From assembly GCF_963583255.1 (NCBI RefSeq), contig NC_084814.1:21500762-21564761 (forward strand): a DNA stretch of 64,000 nt. The letters are read 5' to 3'. A model generated the notes under the pieces. That model made no database searches. It worked only from the letters and a program-made list of their open reading frames with translations, and was not told the origin of the DNA. This document shows, piece after piece, positions 34,806 to 47,566 of this stretch; positions within the stretch are counted from its first letter, which is position 1; every line of letters begins with the position of its first letter. The stretch is from Pyrus communis (lineage: Eukaryota; Streptophyta; Magnoliopsida; Rosales; Rosaceae). The position numbers and the translations under genes were made by a program.

Positions 34806-35136
34806 CTATTCAAGGTCGTCTAGACTTCCAAAACAGCGTTTTAAAGTTTGTAATAAAATTCAAACTTTCGATTTACCGTCCGATTTATGTCATTTCAATG
34901 TCCCTAAGACCCTTGAACTCCCTCATGGCTGAGTTTAAGTATATTTAAGTCTTTTGGCTTTGTAATATACATTCAAGAATTAATCAAATAAACCTTTCAG
35001 TTTTCTTCCAAACTCTGGTGGATTTTTCTTCTAGGGTTTACGTTTGTATCTCTTGTTATGTCGGGCCCCTTTCTTTGAGTTCAAAAATTAGAATATCGTC
35101 TTAGTCAAATAAGAAGGTGGTATCTAGTTTTACTAA

Positions 35137-35633
35137 GAGCAACTCCACAATTGTTAAAGCCCCCTAGGGCTATTCACTATTTAATCCATCCAGTGAACAA
35201 TAACTGCCTTTAATGAACAATAACTAGCTTTTGCATCTCCACTCCTACACTGAATAGCCCTGACAATAGGCAATAAAATAGAAGTATTTTTTTTTTAAAT
35301 AATACAAAATAATTTTATTTGTAATTTCGGATAGGATTTTTAATCGGTTTCGTTATACCACTTTCTATTAAAATTTTAATTAAATATTAAAAAATTAATT
35401 AATTAAATATTTAAAACAAAAAAAAAACACAAAAAACCATCCACACCCAGATCCTTCCGCCCCACCACCCCTCGCGCGGAAACTTCCCATCAACCCATGT
35501 CCCCCCCCCCCCCCAAACAACACACCCAAACCTTCCTTCAGCACTTCACTGCCGCCTCTCTTCCTCCATCTTCACCATCTCACCTAGCTCAGCCTCCATC
35601 AACAGTCCCAATCTTCCCCACTCCCTAACCAAA

Positions 35634-35664
<31 letters not shown>

Positions 35665-36105
35665 CCCCCAAAAATAAATCCCAAATCATGCGATCTGGGC
35701 GCTCAAGTGGAAGGAGGGGGATTGCGAGTGTGTGGGGGCAAAGGCGATTTGTCTGTGGGGTACGACGGCAGCTGCGGCGGCGGAGGGACTGGATCTTTGC
35801 CATTTGTCTGTGGGTGTATCAACAACCTTGACGACGAACTCCTGCGAGAGCCGTTGAGTTCGAAGCCTACTGTGTTTTACATTTTTTTTTTTAATTTTTA
35901 TTAATTTTATATTATAGCTGACGTCGCCCTGACGTCAGCCTTTTGTCACGTTGCCTTCGAGCTCTCGGGCCAGCTACTCATGTTGGACCTCTACCATGGG
36001 CCTGCTCGGGCTCCCTTGCCAGCACACGGTGGACCACCTTCCTCGAGCTATCTGGCCCTATTTGAGAGCCAGTCCATAAGGCTATTGCCCATTGTGGAAC
36101 TACTC
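35137..36105. mobile_element. Non-autonomous TIR element, about 970 bp
   Basis: Left GAGCAACTCCACAATTG is inverted at the right as ATTGTGGAACTACTC. The interior includes a C-run, CT microsatellite (35635-35658), GC-rich portions and no transposase frame. It appears to have inserted into a short dispersed repeat (GTGGTATCTAGTT-type) whose relatives lie at 28930, 36205 and 36325. Confidence 0.6.
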
Positions 36106-36427
36106 TATCAAGAGTAAGACTAGTTTATTAAGCTATTATGCCGGCCTATTTTATTTAAGTTTGAATTTCTCTCTCTACAAATACCGTCTTGTTAAATAAA
36201 TAAAATAACATCTAGTTCTGTTGATGTGAGTTAACCTAATTTACCAAAGCAATACGTCGACCTCTTTACATTCAAGTTCAAGTATTTTTCTCATGTAAAT
36301 TAGAATACTGTCTTGTCAAATCAAAAGGGTGTAGCATCCAGTTCCCTTGTCTATTTCAAACTGTTGATTCAAGCATATGAATCTAACATGGCTGGAAAAA
36401 GGAGGTGAGCCAGAAATAGGCCTCTTT

Positions 36428-36605
36428 TGAAGAAATTTTTAGTTGTAACGGGAATACAGGTGGTACATCACGTGTTTTTATATAAGTAGTGAAAAATTTT
36501 ATTTTTTAAGTTATTAACTTTTTAACACATATATCATATCATTTATATAACGACACGTGATATATCATCCCGTGTGATAGTCACACTGAAAAATCCCTCC
36601 GCAAG
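36428..36605. mobile_element. MITE, second copy of the 19274 family
   Basis: Shares GAAGAAATTTTT, TACATCACGTG, AAGTTATTAA, TTTTTAACACA and CACTGAAAAAT with 19274-19458 in the same order. The ends are more diverged than in the first copy. Confidence 0.6.
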
Positions 36606-36725
36606 GTTTCATATCTCCCAAGGCATAATATCAGTTTCCATCCTGATATTAAATTATTCTCACACTTTTCCAGAAGCTCCTGTTCCTATTTCATCCAACA
36701 ACTTGCTACTCACTTTAAAGAAAAC

Positions 36726-36910
36726 GGATTTGGATCCTCTCCTGATCCTCATGATTAATCATCGTGTACCGTTGAATTTTTATCCAACGGTTACAAACTG
36801 GGAGGTTCCTTTAAAGTTATAATAATTGTAGCTGTTAAATAAAAATCTAACGGCTCATGATGATTGGTCAGGAGGATCCTCTCCATTAGCTCAGGAGAGG
36901 ATCCAAATCC
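36726..36910. mobile_element. Mutator-type MITE with 20-bp perfect TIRs and 9-bp TSD
   Basis: GGATTTGGATCCTCTCCTGA at 36726-36745 is exactly inverted at 36891-36910. AAAGAAAAC at 36717-36725 is duplicated at 36911-36919. A 9-bp target duplication is the hallmark of Mutator-like elements. The 185-bp element has no coding capacity. Confidence 0.9.
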
Positions 36911-36918
36911 AAAGAAAA

Positions 36919-37645
36919 CTAGCTTTCATGCACGCGTTCACGTGCATGCAAAACATATTTTTTGAATCAGTGTGTTATATGCGAATTTTTGTTTGAACGT
37001 GTTGTCTATATTTAATCTAACAACGTAACATGCAAATAGCTCGAAGACAAGGAAGTGTTTACATAAAAGAAATTGGGACATTAAAAAAACACCCCCAATA
37101 TTGAACAAAATGGCAATAACAACCTTTATTATCCCTCCCGCCAAACCCAGCACTGTAGTAACTATGTATGCGGTTCAATATTTTAGTAGATAGAGTGTTG
37201 AATTTCCATCCATACGTTCAAAATTCAGAACTCCTCCTCCCTTAAATTCTTGTAATGGTTTTGATCATTTAATGTTCATAAAATCTATTTTCGTGACATT
37301 TTCGCTTCATCCTAAGCTTCGTAGTGTTATTGCAAAATGATTTTAGAGATGTTCTGGCCGACGAAAATCCGTTCTTGCTATTTTTAATTGATTTTCTGTA
37401 TTTCAGCTCAAAAGTTCAACCAAAATTACTTATGTGACAAAATAAATGGTCAAACCGCTTCCAAATCATTATCTGCACGCAGAAGAATCTACGAAAAATT
37501 AACAGTTGCATTTTTACACAAATACCGTCAGCATTAATGCAAGGTTTGTCATCGTTTTTGTGAAGTTACAGCTTCGATTTTCCGAGCAAATGGAAGCCGC
37601 TTCCGATGAAGAAAATTCGCATATAACACACCGTGATTCAAAAGT
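36919..37645 (-). mobile_element. Helitron-like element (3' terminus at 36919)
   Basis: On the minus strand the end reads TGCACG, TGAACG loop, CGTGCA, then TGAAAG and CTAG followed by T. This is a 6-bp perfect stem 6 bases before a CTAG terminus, the Helitron 3' signature. The adjoining TATTTTTTGAATCA is shared with the element ending at 18631. An inverted copy of the GTGTGTTATATGCGAATTTT sequence lies at 37611-37643. The 5' limit is uncertain. Confidence 0.45.
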
Positions 37646-37898
37646 ATTAGCTACCAGACGTTGAAGAATATCAAATCGGGGTTAAGATCCTACACATCGA
37701 CAAGATCCAGCGGAACATTGGATAGATACAAAGTGGTGTATTCGACAATTGAACTTGATGAAATTCGACACTGATCAGCTTAAACATTTACCATGTTAAC
37801 AAAATGCACCTGATCGGACTAGATTCTGGTGTTTACGATCTTACCTCCGAACGTTATTGACCCGAAAGACGGATTTTATGGATCTTCTCTTCAACTAC

Positions 37899-40450
37899 TC
37901 AATAACACTGGTTAAAGCAGAAGAAAAAACCTTTTGGCTTGTCTTCCATTTCTCCTAATTTGGGCGTCTCCCCTGAGCCTTCGCGTGCTGCCATCAAGGC
38001 GCTTGTACCAGGAGACTCTGGTGGCAAGACAGTGTTCTCAGTGAACATCCGTGATGGAATGACAGGTTCGGGAGGAGATATGGTGTAAAGAAAATCGAGT
38101 AGCATTTGAATTATTTGGCTGAAATTAGGCCGAGCATTTGGGTCCTCCTGCCAGCATGAAGTTAGGATGATGTTCAACTCCTCAGGGATGTTCTCAGAAC
38201 TAGGCCTCACATTCTGAAATGTTAAGTATCCATCAAATAATTAGTAAAACTTAGCAGCACCATAAGCATTTTGGAGAATTAATGGTTGGAATCGGAAATA
38301 ATGTATCGATGAGGAAGATATGTTTACTTTAAATGCAGCTGCATATGCTGCCTGGAGATTTGACATGCCTTCGAAAGGCAATTTGTTGTGTAAGAGTTCC
38401 CACAAAACAATTGCGAAGCTATACGCGTCCACTTTGTGGTTGTAATGCTTTCCCTCTCCTTGCCTTAATGTAACAGTACTGTACAACTGCCGAAAAATAG
38501 GAAATATCAACTCAATAAAGAGGTATTTTTAAGCGTCAACAGTTCATGAGAGTGTGGGGGAAGAAGGGTAGTACCTCCGGAGCCATCCAACGGTATGTCC
38601 CGGTTTCTGCAGTCATCATCTCTGTTAATGACTCTTCTCTTGCCAACCCAAAATCCGCTAATTTAACTGTTTTGTGGTCTGCAGTCAAGAGCAAGTTTTC
38701 TGCACCCAAAAGTTAAAAAAAGACAAAATAAGTAAGAACATGAGGTAAAAGACAAGTAATTTTTCAAAACCCAACAAATAATTCACCCATCCACATCAAT
38801 GCATTGAATCATACAATGCAGATCCGTTGTTAGAAACGTAGAAACAAGGGAAATCCACGAGTCGAGGTTTTTATTCAAAAATGGAACTGGAGAGGACTAA
38901 ACCGACTATAAGCGGTGTATAACCCTCAGTTTGGAGCCCCTCGGGTTCTGTTTTTGAATAAAATCTTCTACTCCTTGAAGCGCCATCTTACAAAAATTAG
39001 TCTGAAGTCGAATTTGGGAACTTAAACATATGACTATCTACTATCTACTCTTTTTAATATAACAGTACAGTTCAGAATAATAATTCCAGCCTGACGGTAT
39101 GGCAGTGATGAAATCTATCATCGTAATGCAAACACGGAAAATATTTATTAAAAATTTAATACCAAAAGAAAGTTGGGTGAATGAGAGTTATTGCAGCCAA
39201 AAAAGTCAGAAAATATTGACTACAGAAAAAAATACGACAATCCAGTTCTGAAACAGTTTATGAATCTAAACCTTCTTAAACTTACTCACACTTATCGAAT
39301 TCAAAGCAGTTAAAATGGGATAGGAAAAGTTACCAGGCTTCAAATCACGGTGTATGATCCCATGAGAGTGCAAGCACTCCATCGCACGAGCAATATCCAA
39401 TGCGAAACCAACAGCAACACGTATGTCCAAGCACCTCGGCCGCATGTTTAGACAATATTTGCGCAATGTACCTCCCAACAAAAGCTCAGTAACTATCACC
39501 ATTACTGGCTCCTTGCAGGCACCAATAAACTGTTGAGAGGCAGGGTACCTTTATTAATTATCAGATGTCGACACATAACAATTTGATGTTCATGACTACA
39601 CAATGTAACCATTGTCACCCGTTACCACAATGACTTATCAACTAAATGGCGGCAATTAAATCGAACCTTCACTAAATTTTTATGTTGAACTCTCGACAAC
39701 ATTGCAACCTCTCTGGCAAACCGTCCTTCTTTCTTAATAATCTCCTCTGGAGTTTCTCCTCTATGAACAACTTTGATTGCAACAGTCTGGTTTTTGTATC
39801 TGATTGGAATCCAAAAGGCCGAAATCAAAAGGAGTGAGATAACTGCAGCATAACAGAACTCAAAATTGAACCATAATTACTTCCAAGCTGCCAATCTAAT
39901 CGCTTAAGAAACTCATTTTTCGCCCTCAAACCAAATTCATCAGGTATCTTCTACTGAACTACAATTCACCAAAAACCTGACCATTTTCGGGATCCTACCA
40001 AAATTTGAATCTAACCACTAAACCAGATTAAATTTTCAGCAAAACCCAAAATGCAGTTCAGAATGCAAAACAAGAAAGGAGAAAATGTATTGCGAATCGC
40101 CACAAGAACGCAATCGTAGTTTACCTAATCTAAACAAGATGAACCAAAAACTTGCAAATCTAAACAACATTACTCTCAAATGAAACGAAAATGCGAACCG
40201 CGGAAACGTCATTAGCCACAAATCAAGACACAAGGTTTCCACTTATGCAGACCAAACAATTCATGGGTACAAATCGAAAACTCAAACAATTGAAAGTGAA
40301 GCGAAGCTGTACAACTTACTTGCCCTCATAGACTTTGGCATGAGCTCCCTCACCTATTCTTGGCCCAACAAACAGATGCTTGGGATCAATCAGCCATTTG
40401 GCATCCAATCTGAACTCATCAGCTGAGTAAAACCTACTCCCAGATTCCAT
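37899..40450 (-). CDS. Raf-like MAPKKK / ATN1-type protein kinase
   Basis: Six exons: 40450-40320, 39799-39667, 39529-39334, 38699-38575, 38486-38328 and 38213-37899. They total 1,059 nt (352 aa). The N-terminus is [19 protein letters not shown]; the kinase domain starts at about residue 26. Glycine loop [18 protein letters not shown] (catalytic Lys), HRDLKPENLLL (Asp and Asn present), [21 protein letters not shown] and [13 protein letters not shown] are intact. The C-terminus is short and ends FFFCFNQCY, with Cys and aromatic residues that might be lipid-modified. The length and motif set match the small plant Raf-like C-group kinases related to Arabidopsis ATN1. These act in cytosolic or membrane-proximal stress and hormone signalling. 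No regulatory N-terminal extension is present, normal for this subgroup. Confidence 0.93.
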
Positions 40451-42434
40451 CTTTCTACACAACCAAACAATCCAGCATCAAAACCCAAAATCCATATAAC
40501 ATAATATCTGAAACCCAAAAGCCAAAAAGCACTTGTTGAGAAGCTAATTCATTCATTGATTCTCTGTGAGTGGATTAGCTGACACAAAAGAGATAAGCAG
40601 CATCCCAAAGCTCAAAAAACTCACAGGAAGGAGGATATGGTACTTACATGTCCTTGGCGAAGGCAAAAGCATGGAACCCCACATGTTCTACCAGATAGCA
40701 GACTGACAGCAAAAGCCCCAAAACAAAAGCTCAATGCCCGAAGTGCTTTTTTTTTTCTTGGCAAGTTTTTATGGGGAAATGTGAAAGAAAAAAAAAATCC
40801 CTCAGAAAGGCAAAACCAGAAGGTCCAGAAGCAGATTAGCAAAAGCACTTCCCCAGGTGAAAACTAGAGTACTGCATACGTATGCTAGTTTGATTAAAAC
40901 TCCATAGTCCCCATCATTGAGGGTAATTAAATGGGGTGTGATGGGATTTGTGGGATTAATTAACCTCTGATGGAAACAGTGGTTTCAGTCTTGATCTGCA
41001 GCTGGAATCATGGGAAGGGAGAGAGCCTAAAGATCAAGTTTTTAAGAATTTGGTGTGTGTGTGTGAGGAGAGAGAGAGATGAGAGAGAAGGGAGTGTTGA
41101 ATATATTGTAGTTAAGTGGGTGGGAGCCATAAACTAATCTAGAGCACATGGAAACTGATCTTGTCAACATGGAGGGTAAACTGGTAAAGCTACTCAACAA
41201 CATGAGTACTATCGAGCTCCTTCCTATCTTTTACTTGTACTTCACTTCAATCATGGCTAATCATTTAATTTCTGGTTTTAACCGTCTGCATTCTAAACTG
41301 AACCACCGAATATTTTACGACTTATGCTTAGAAGATAAGTGTTATATACGTAGTTCTGGATAATTAATAAAGATCAATTCGTTATATGTAAGCAGTCAAG
41401 CAGTATTACTTAAAAAGGAAAGATGTGGCAAGAAATGCGAGGGTGTGGAGGGCAGTTAAAAAGACGAGAGGCAACCGGTGGGAAAGGAGATGAGATATGT
41501 CGGTAAACGAGCAATCCATGCAGCAAAAAGTCTTATCCTTTCCCTCCAAATCACTTGCAACGTTCTTGTCGTGGACCAAAAAAAGGATATACAGGATAAG
41601 TCGCTTCGACCGTCCAATTTGCCGTGTAAAATTGGCAACTCCAGTTACTCCACCTTATTTCCAAAGGCACGAGACCGGACAAACGGGTTATTTTTGTTGT
41701 CTTTATGTAACATTCATATTATCTTAACAAATTATGTCTTATTAAATTAATTACCTAAATAGATTCTTAACAAATGATCCATTAAAAATCCGACTTGTGA
41801 ATAGACCGTGCTATTTTGTGTCGAATTAATAAGTCACGCAAAAGAATTTTATACTTTAATGTCTAGACCTGCAAATGAATTGTGCTCGTGTTATTTACGT
41901 GTCATGCTTCTTACCTTAACAATTTTTTAACAAATAACTCAATAACAACCTAATCCGTTAACAGACAGACTCGAAACTTGTTATTTTTGTGTTATTTCAT
42001 GCTAAATTAACAAATCACACCGTACCTACCTTACATGCAACCAGAATACTACAACACCTATATCTCAAGCGTATCCACACACCAGAGCAATTAATCCTTT
42101 TAAGATACTATCATCTTGACGTCTCGGTGGCATATAACCGAACTATAAAATGAAGTCGTGGGACATTAAAAAACATAGAAATCAATAAAGTAAATGGCCA
42201 CATGAATACATGACATAGACTATAAAATTAAATCCAAAACTTAGATATCAGTACCAATTTACTAATACATAATTACATACTACGAAAAAGATGCACATGG
42301 ACATGGTCCCCAAAAGCAAGGAAAGCATCATATTGCATATCGCAAAATGTCAGTCCATTATTTCTGAGATAATACACACACACACACACGCTAGGATTAT
42401 ATAATAACATGATTTATTAGTAGCTGTCTTCCAA
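40451..42434. other. Kinase 5' leader/promoter and NBR1 3' flank
   Basis: 40451-41100 is the kinase upstream region, with GT and GA runs near 41053-41082 that probably belong to its promoter or leader. 41690-42030 is repeat-like (ACAAATGATCC / ACAAATAACTC and related sequence). A CA microsatellite lies at 42372-42389. No gene was recognised. Confidence 0.4.
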
Positions 42435-45400
42435 CTAAAGCTGCTCCCCGTTTATCAGATCCATAACCACACGCTTGATGCTTCCATTGTTCTTCACCAG
42501 CAGCTTCTTGTTCATTTCGGCATCACAGAAACCCTGCACACAGCGATCGTACTCAGAATACACTGAAAATTTGGAGAGGGAACTCTCCGTCAAGGTTTTG
42601 TTACAGTCGGGTTGTACAAACTTACCATTTCCTGCAGCTCTTCAAGGATGGGATCCCAGTCCGAAACCTCGCAGAGATCATCGACAGACTGCTCCATGTT
42701 GTATTCATTCATACGTAGAACCTCCTTATTCAAATTGACCTGCTTAAATCCCATAGCCTCGAGCTCCTTCAGCATGGTGTCTTCCACGGCATTGTTTGAA
42801 CTGGTCCCTTCGGATGATGCTGGTGCATTGACAACAGGCGACAATTTGGGGGAGGGCAGAGATGGTTTGAAGATATTGACGGTGGGATACAACACGGTTG
42901 AAGAACCCTGTGGCTTAACAGTGGGAAACGACACAGCTGAAGAACCTTGTGGCTCGACAGTGGGGTACAACACAGTTGAAGAACCCTGTGGCTCAGTAGG
43001 GGCAGAAGCGCTGTGGCCAACTAGCAAGCTATCGTTGATGGGGAAGTGGAGCTCCTGGTCATGTCCAGGTAGCTCAGTAGGCATGGGCTTCACCGGTTCC
43101 TTAAGTGGGCTGGAACCAGAAGGCCGGAGAAAGTCGCTGCCAGCAGCTGGTTGAAGGTTCACATCTATTTTTTCAGATTCTTTTGGGGGCAGATTCAAGT
43201 TCAGACCCTGAAAACTATCAAAGAATGAATCCTTCAAGGATGTATCAACCTGCACAAGGGAAAAAAGGATAAGAAGAGTTGTCTAGTTACGGGCATTAGG
43301 TATAAAGTTGTTCCGGAAACATCCGCCTGTATGCATAATAAAAGTAGAGGTCATCAAAAGAACACAATTAATAATAAGGAAGATACCTGAATCAGGACCC
43401 AAACGCGTTGCCCAAACTTTTGGCCAGATGAGGTTGCCATCCGCCAGTATGAGATGTAGCGACCAGGTGACTCGGGTGCAGTAAAATCAACGGCAATGTC
43501 AATTTCATTTTCAGCCGGCACACCATCCCCAGGAATCTGTAACGAACCATGAAATTAAAAAATGACAACAAAAAATCTCTGAAATAAAAGAACTAAAACA
43601 AAAATGAATAGAAGTGCCAACTAAAACCCAGGAAATACGGAAAGACAACAAAAAAGTAAATATTAAATGCGACTCGAACAATTCCAGAACAATGTCAAAG
43701 TATGCCACCTCTATTTCAACTGAATCTGAAGTGCTAAATCTGTCACCCCCAATCCACACAAGTGTTGTTCCTTGAGGCCACACCATACCACCGTTGTTGC
43801 GCATCCGCCATATTTTGGTAAATGGAGTAGATGGGGCTATAAAGGTACCATCCATTACATTGACATCCAAAACAAAGCGGCTATCAAGCTTAGGGCGGCC
43901 TTGCTTCATACTACCTCTCAATATTTTTGGCATAACTGGGGGACCTACCCATGGAGGCTATCATTAAGAATGAAAAAGAAAGGTCAAATTCATAACAAAA
44001 ATAAAATATGGTATCTATGGGGAAGAAAAAGTATTAGAGGGATCTACATACTTGCTCATACAACCCCTTGAAGGGCCGTGGATGACGATGAGAGATAGGG
44101 TGGTCAATCCTAATGTAATCAGTTGCATTACCCTTACTGGCAAAACAGATCTGGCAGAGGTCATAATCCTCTTTCCTGCAGAAAAGAAACAGAAAGTAAC
44201 ATCAATAATCTGAGTTCAACAACATTTCACTACCAACTTAGCATCAGAGATTTGGTAAGTTCCATTCTTACACTACTGACTTGAATCGAGGTCCAACAAT
44301 TGGATGACAACCACATCCATCACAGCGAACACCTGTATGGAACATACCACCCATCGCTTCGGAGTGATTTCTTTTGAAAGGAATGCGCCGACAGGCAGCA
44401 GGAGTAGCTGAGTCATTTGCAATGGGAGTCCCTGTAAACGGACATTCGTTGAAACGATTACCAATCATATCATGAATATTCCTCGCAGGACGAGCTGAAC
44501 TTGCAGACGGACCACAACCAAAAGGCTTCTTGTTGTGAAGTTTCTTTTGAATATTGAGAAGACCATTGGGAAGCTCCTTAGACTCCTTCCTTGCATCACT
44601 GGTGTGAAGACTTGATCCAGCTGGTGAATCATTAACGGGCGTGGGTCCTGATAGATTAGAATCAGTAGGAAGGAAATTGAGATCAAGAGTTGCATAAAGA
44701 GGTGGAGCAGACATCCCCACATCCTTGGTCACATTCACAGAGTCTGTCGCCTGACCTTTTTTGGTGCTTGATTCCTCAGCTGCAGAGATGGGTTCTGACC
44801 TGCCATCACCCTTCATATCATTTGACTTAGAAGCAGCTGGGGGATCCACAGGACTCTTAGAGGCGCCGCTTTGCTTGCCCGAATCTCCAGCAGTCTGAAC
44901 CTGGGCATCTGGAATCATGTACGACAGGCCCATCTTTGAAAAGCAGTCAACAAGCTCCGCAAACACCGGACTGGATGATGCGGCTTTTGAAGCCAATTCA
45001 AGAGGAAACTTCGAAGCAAATTCCCGAAGTGGCTCTGGCAGGGACTTCAAAACTTCGGCAGCGTCAGCATTAAAATTTGGTATTGGAGTTTGACCTTGAG
45101 GGGACCTCAAAGGAGTAGAACTTCCACTTGACTTAGTAGATTTCTCCTTGTTAATCTGTACATATATCTTCAAGAATTTGAGCTTCTGCCTCATTGTGTC
45201 ACGCAGATCACCATCATCAACAAGAGTTACTACATCACCATCTTCATCAACGTAGGCCAAAGTAATGTCAGCATCAGGGTGGAGATTGAAAAGACTCAAG
45301 ATCTTTTCTCGCAATCCACTCATGTCAAGATCCAGTTGACCGTTCTCATTGACACTGGCATTGAAACGCCTTAGTGTTTCCGCATATTGAACCTTTAGAA

Positions 45401-46221
45401 CAACCAGTTACATATTAGTACATACGAAAGTAACCAAATAAACATAGAATGTAATTGCACCATGCTGTTGACTGACTTGATATAACTAACAAAGAGTTAC
45501 ATATGCAGCTATCCAGCTAGAACATTTATTAAAATTCAAGACAACTTTAAGATAAACACAACAGGTAACAGATATCCCCAGTCTAATCAAAACCTAATCA
45601 TTACCCTGATAGCGCAACGATGAAAACGACAAATAACAAACCAATACATTAAATTATTCTGAAATGGATTAACGGTTAATAAGCATACACATCGAACAAG
45701 AGCAGTAATACAACAGAGAGAGAATTAGAAAATTAATAAACCTTTTCAAACCCAAGAATTCAATAAAAATGTTGACACCTGCAAATGACAAAATCAAATT
45801 GGAGTCTGAAAACAGCACACAAATTTTGCCAAAATTCAACCGACCCATGAACAAACTAGTGAGGGTTACCTAGATTAACCACGTTACTTCTCCGATTATC
45901 CAAATAAATCAACAATCTTTCCGAGAAAATAACATTCAATCAAATTAACATGCCAGGCATCAAAACTCAAAATTCAAAAAATTATCATCACATAAACCCT
46001 CTTCAATTACCAAAAAAAAAAAAAAAAAAAAACCCAACATAAATTCATCAATCAAGAACCCCATTTCATCCCACAGCTCAGTTGCATGTCAAATTTCCAA
46101 ACCTCTTTCCCTTATCCCAAATTTTTCCCGTCAACCAAACAGAGAATAACCAAAAACCCAAATCAAATTCAGAAACGAAAGTTCGAAAAGATCGCACCTT
46201 GATAACCTTGGTCGACGCCAT
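42435..46221 (-). CDS. NBR1: Selective autophagy cargo receptor NBR1 (Joka2 type)
   Basis: Seven exons: 46221-46198, 45392-44272, 44175-44052, 43957-43709, 43536-43387, 43249-42626 and 42533-42435. They total 2,391 nt (796 aa) in frame. PB1 domain at residues 1-90 has the basic Lys of VIKVQY and the acidic OPCA motif DEDGDVVTLVDDGDL. ZZ zinc finger at about 360-410 (GVRCDGCGCHPIVGPRFKS, joined to KEDYDLCQICF). The four-tryptophan (FW/NBR1) domain at about 435-550 includes FTKIWRMRNNGGMVWP and GRYISYWRM. C-terminal UBA region has KELEAMGF and an LIR/AIM core WDPI in SDWDPILEELQEMGF. NBR1 oligomerises through PB1, binds ubiquitin and ATG8, and carries aggregates and viral proteins to the vacuole. 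All modules are intact. The linker contains PQGSS repeats. Confidence 0.96.
42890..43000 (-). repeat. In-frame tandem repeats in the NBR1 linker
   Basis: Three successive units encode EPQGSSTVLYPTV, EPQGSSAVSFPTV and KPQGSSTVLYPTV (about 39-51 bp each). They lie in the disordered linker between the FW domain and the UBA region. Confidence 0.85.
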
Positions 46222-46270
46222 AGCTGTAGAAACAACCACTGTGCTCCAAATCCGATAACTAAAAGTAAAA

Positions 46271-46289
46271 CCCTAACCCTAACCCTAAA
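46271..46289 (-). promoter_or_regulatory. Triple telo-box in the NBR1 5' leader
   Basis: CCCTAACCCTAACCCTAAA on the plus strand is three telomere-type repeats, 50 bases upstream of the ATG. Telo-boxes (AAACCCTAA) bind Myb-type factors and are common in 5' regions of growth and translation genes. A CT-rich tract (46379-46415) lies farther upstream. Confidence 0.6.
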
Positions 46290-46645
46290 CAATCACAGAA
46301 CCGTTCAGGAACGAGAAAATCGAACGTTATCTCGGAATCCCAAGCGTACCCGTCAGCCGCTACTACCGCCTCTTTCCCCTCTCTCTCTGTCTCTCTCTCT
46401 CTAGCTTTCTCTCTCTACGAAACGCAAAGCGGAAATACAGACGGAGTTTGAGTGTCTGTATATTTATATTATTATATATCGCTCTTGGCTTGGCGAATAA
46501 GAAAAATAATTATTGCTGGTTTTCTTCTCGCCAAAGATAGGGGCGCTGTGCGCGGATATATTAAAGGCGCGGTTGTGTTCTGGTGGTTGAAGGACCGTCG
46601 TAATGGTGTGGAACCTCATACGTGGAGGCGTTATTTTTTTTTAGG

Positions 46646-46785
46646 TGTGTTATCCACACATTCCTTTTTATTTCTCTCACACATCTTATTAATTTCTTTC
46701 CTTTTATATTCTTCAATTCATCCGATCCGATGGTCGAAAATTAAAAAGATGTGAGAGAAGTAGAAAAATGTGTGTGGATATCACA
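46646..46785. mobile_element. Hairpin MITE upstream of NBR1
   Basis: Left TGTGTTATCCACACATTCC and TTCTCTCACACATCTT pair with right AAGATGTGAGAGAA and ATGTGTGTGGATATCACA. The element is about 140 bp, non-coding and almost entirely self-complementary. It lies about 425 bp upstream of the NBR1 ATG. Confidence 0.75.
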
Positions 46786-47566
46786 TTTTTTTTTTCTTCT
46801 GTGTGTAATCTTAGTGGTTGTGTTGACCCAAAGCCATTCTTGATAAACATGGAATTTATGACGCTAAAATTATAATGAAAATATATGGGTGGAAAATGAT
46901 GAAGATTCACAGCACAGTTACGTAACGTTATTATTGTACTTATATTATAGCATGTGCCTAATCATGTGGTCCCTTCTTATTAAAACACGAAGAATGATAT
47001 AATCACGCTACATGTGTTCCTAACACTAATAAAAATTTCTCGTGCTACATGTTTATTTACATGAATTAGAGGAGAGAATGAATGAGTACATGGTATTGTG
47101 ATCAATTGCCCCATTTAATCAATTTAATTGCTTATCTTTTTCACGTATTAAATTAGAGATTTCTGTATAAGAACGCACTTTATTTGATTCTATATGTGCT
47201 AAGAAACGTAAGAGAGATTGAATACTCATGTATTAACCATATCAAGATTTACTCTCAATACTTACGTATCAGAAATCAACTATTAATAATTTTTATAACT
47301 ATAAGTAAACATTTGATCTTTTCCATGAAGTGCTCTACAACTCAAGCAATTACGAGCATTCATGAAATACAAAGAAGACAATCAACTCATATCACAAATA
47401 AATTAAAGAAAAGAAACAAGCTATATATAAATTCCAATTCCAATGTATATGTTAATTGGCCGGCAGACTCAAAATTGCTGCACAAGCCAAAGCAACAAAG
47501 CCTCCCTTTTTCTTTAAGTTGAGCACAAAAACAAGCTCACTTGCAGAGGAGGTGTTGTAGAAGCAA
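46786..47566. other. Intergenic between NBR1 promoter and NBR1-like 3' end
   Basis: AT-rich. Short chance ORFs only; no gene recognised. Confidence 0.4.

Noticed and set aside
37471..37898. Possible tRNA or snRNA gene upstream of the kinase 3' end
   Set aside because: No cloverleaf A/B boxes or snRNA USE/TATA pair could be found; no tRNA was recognised anywhere in the window.
42612..43154. 180-aa plus ORF
   Set aside because: Antisense of the NBR1 linker and UBA exons.
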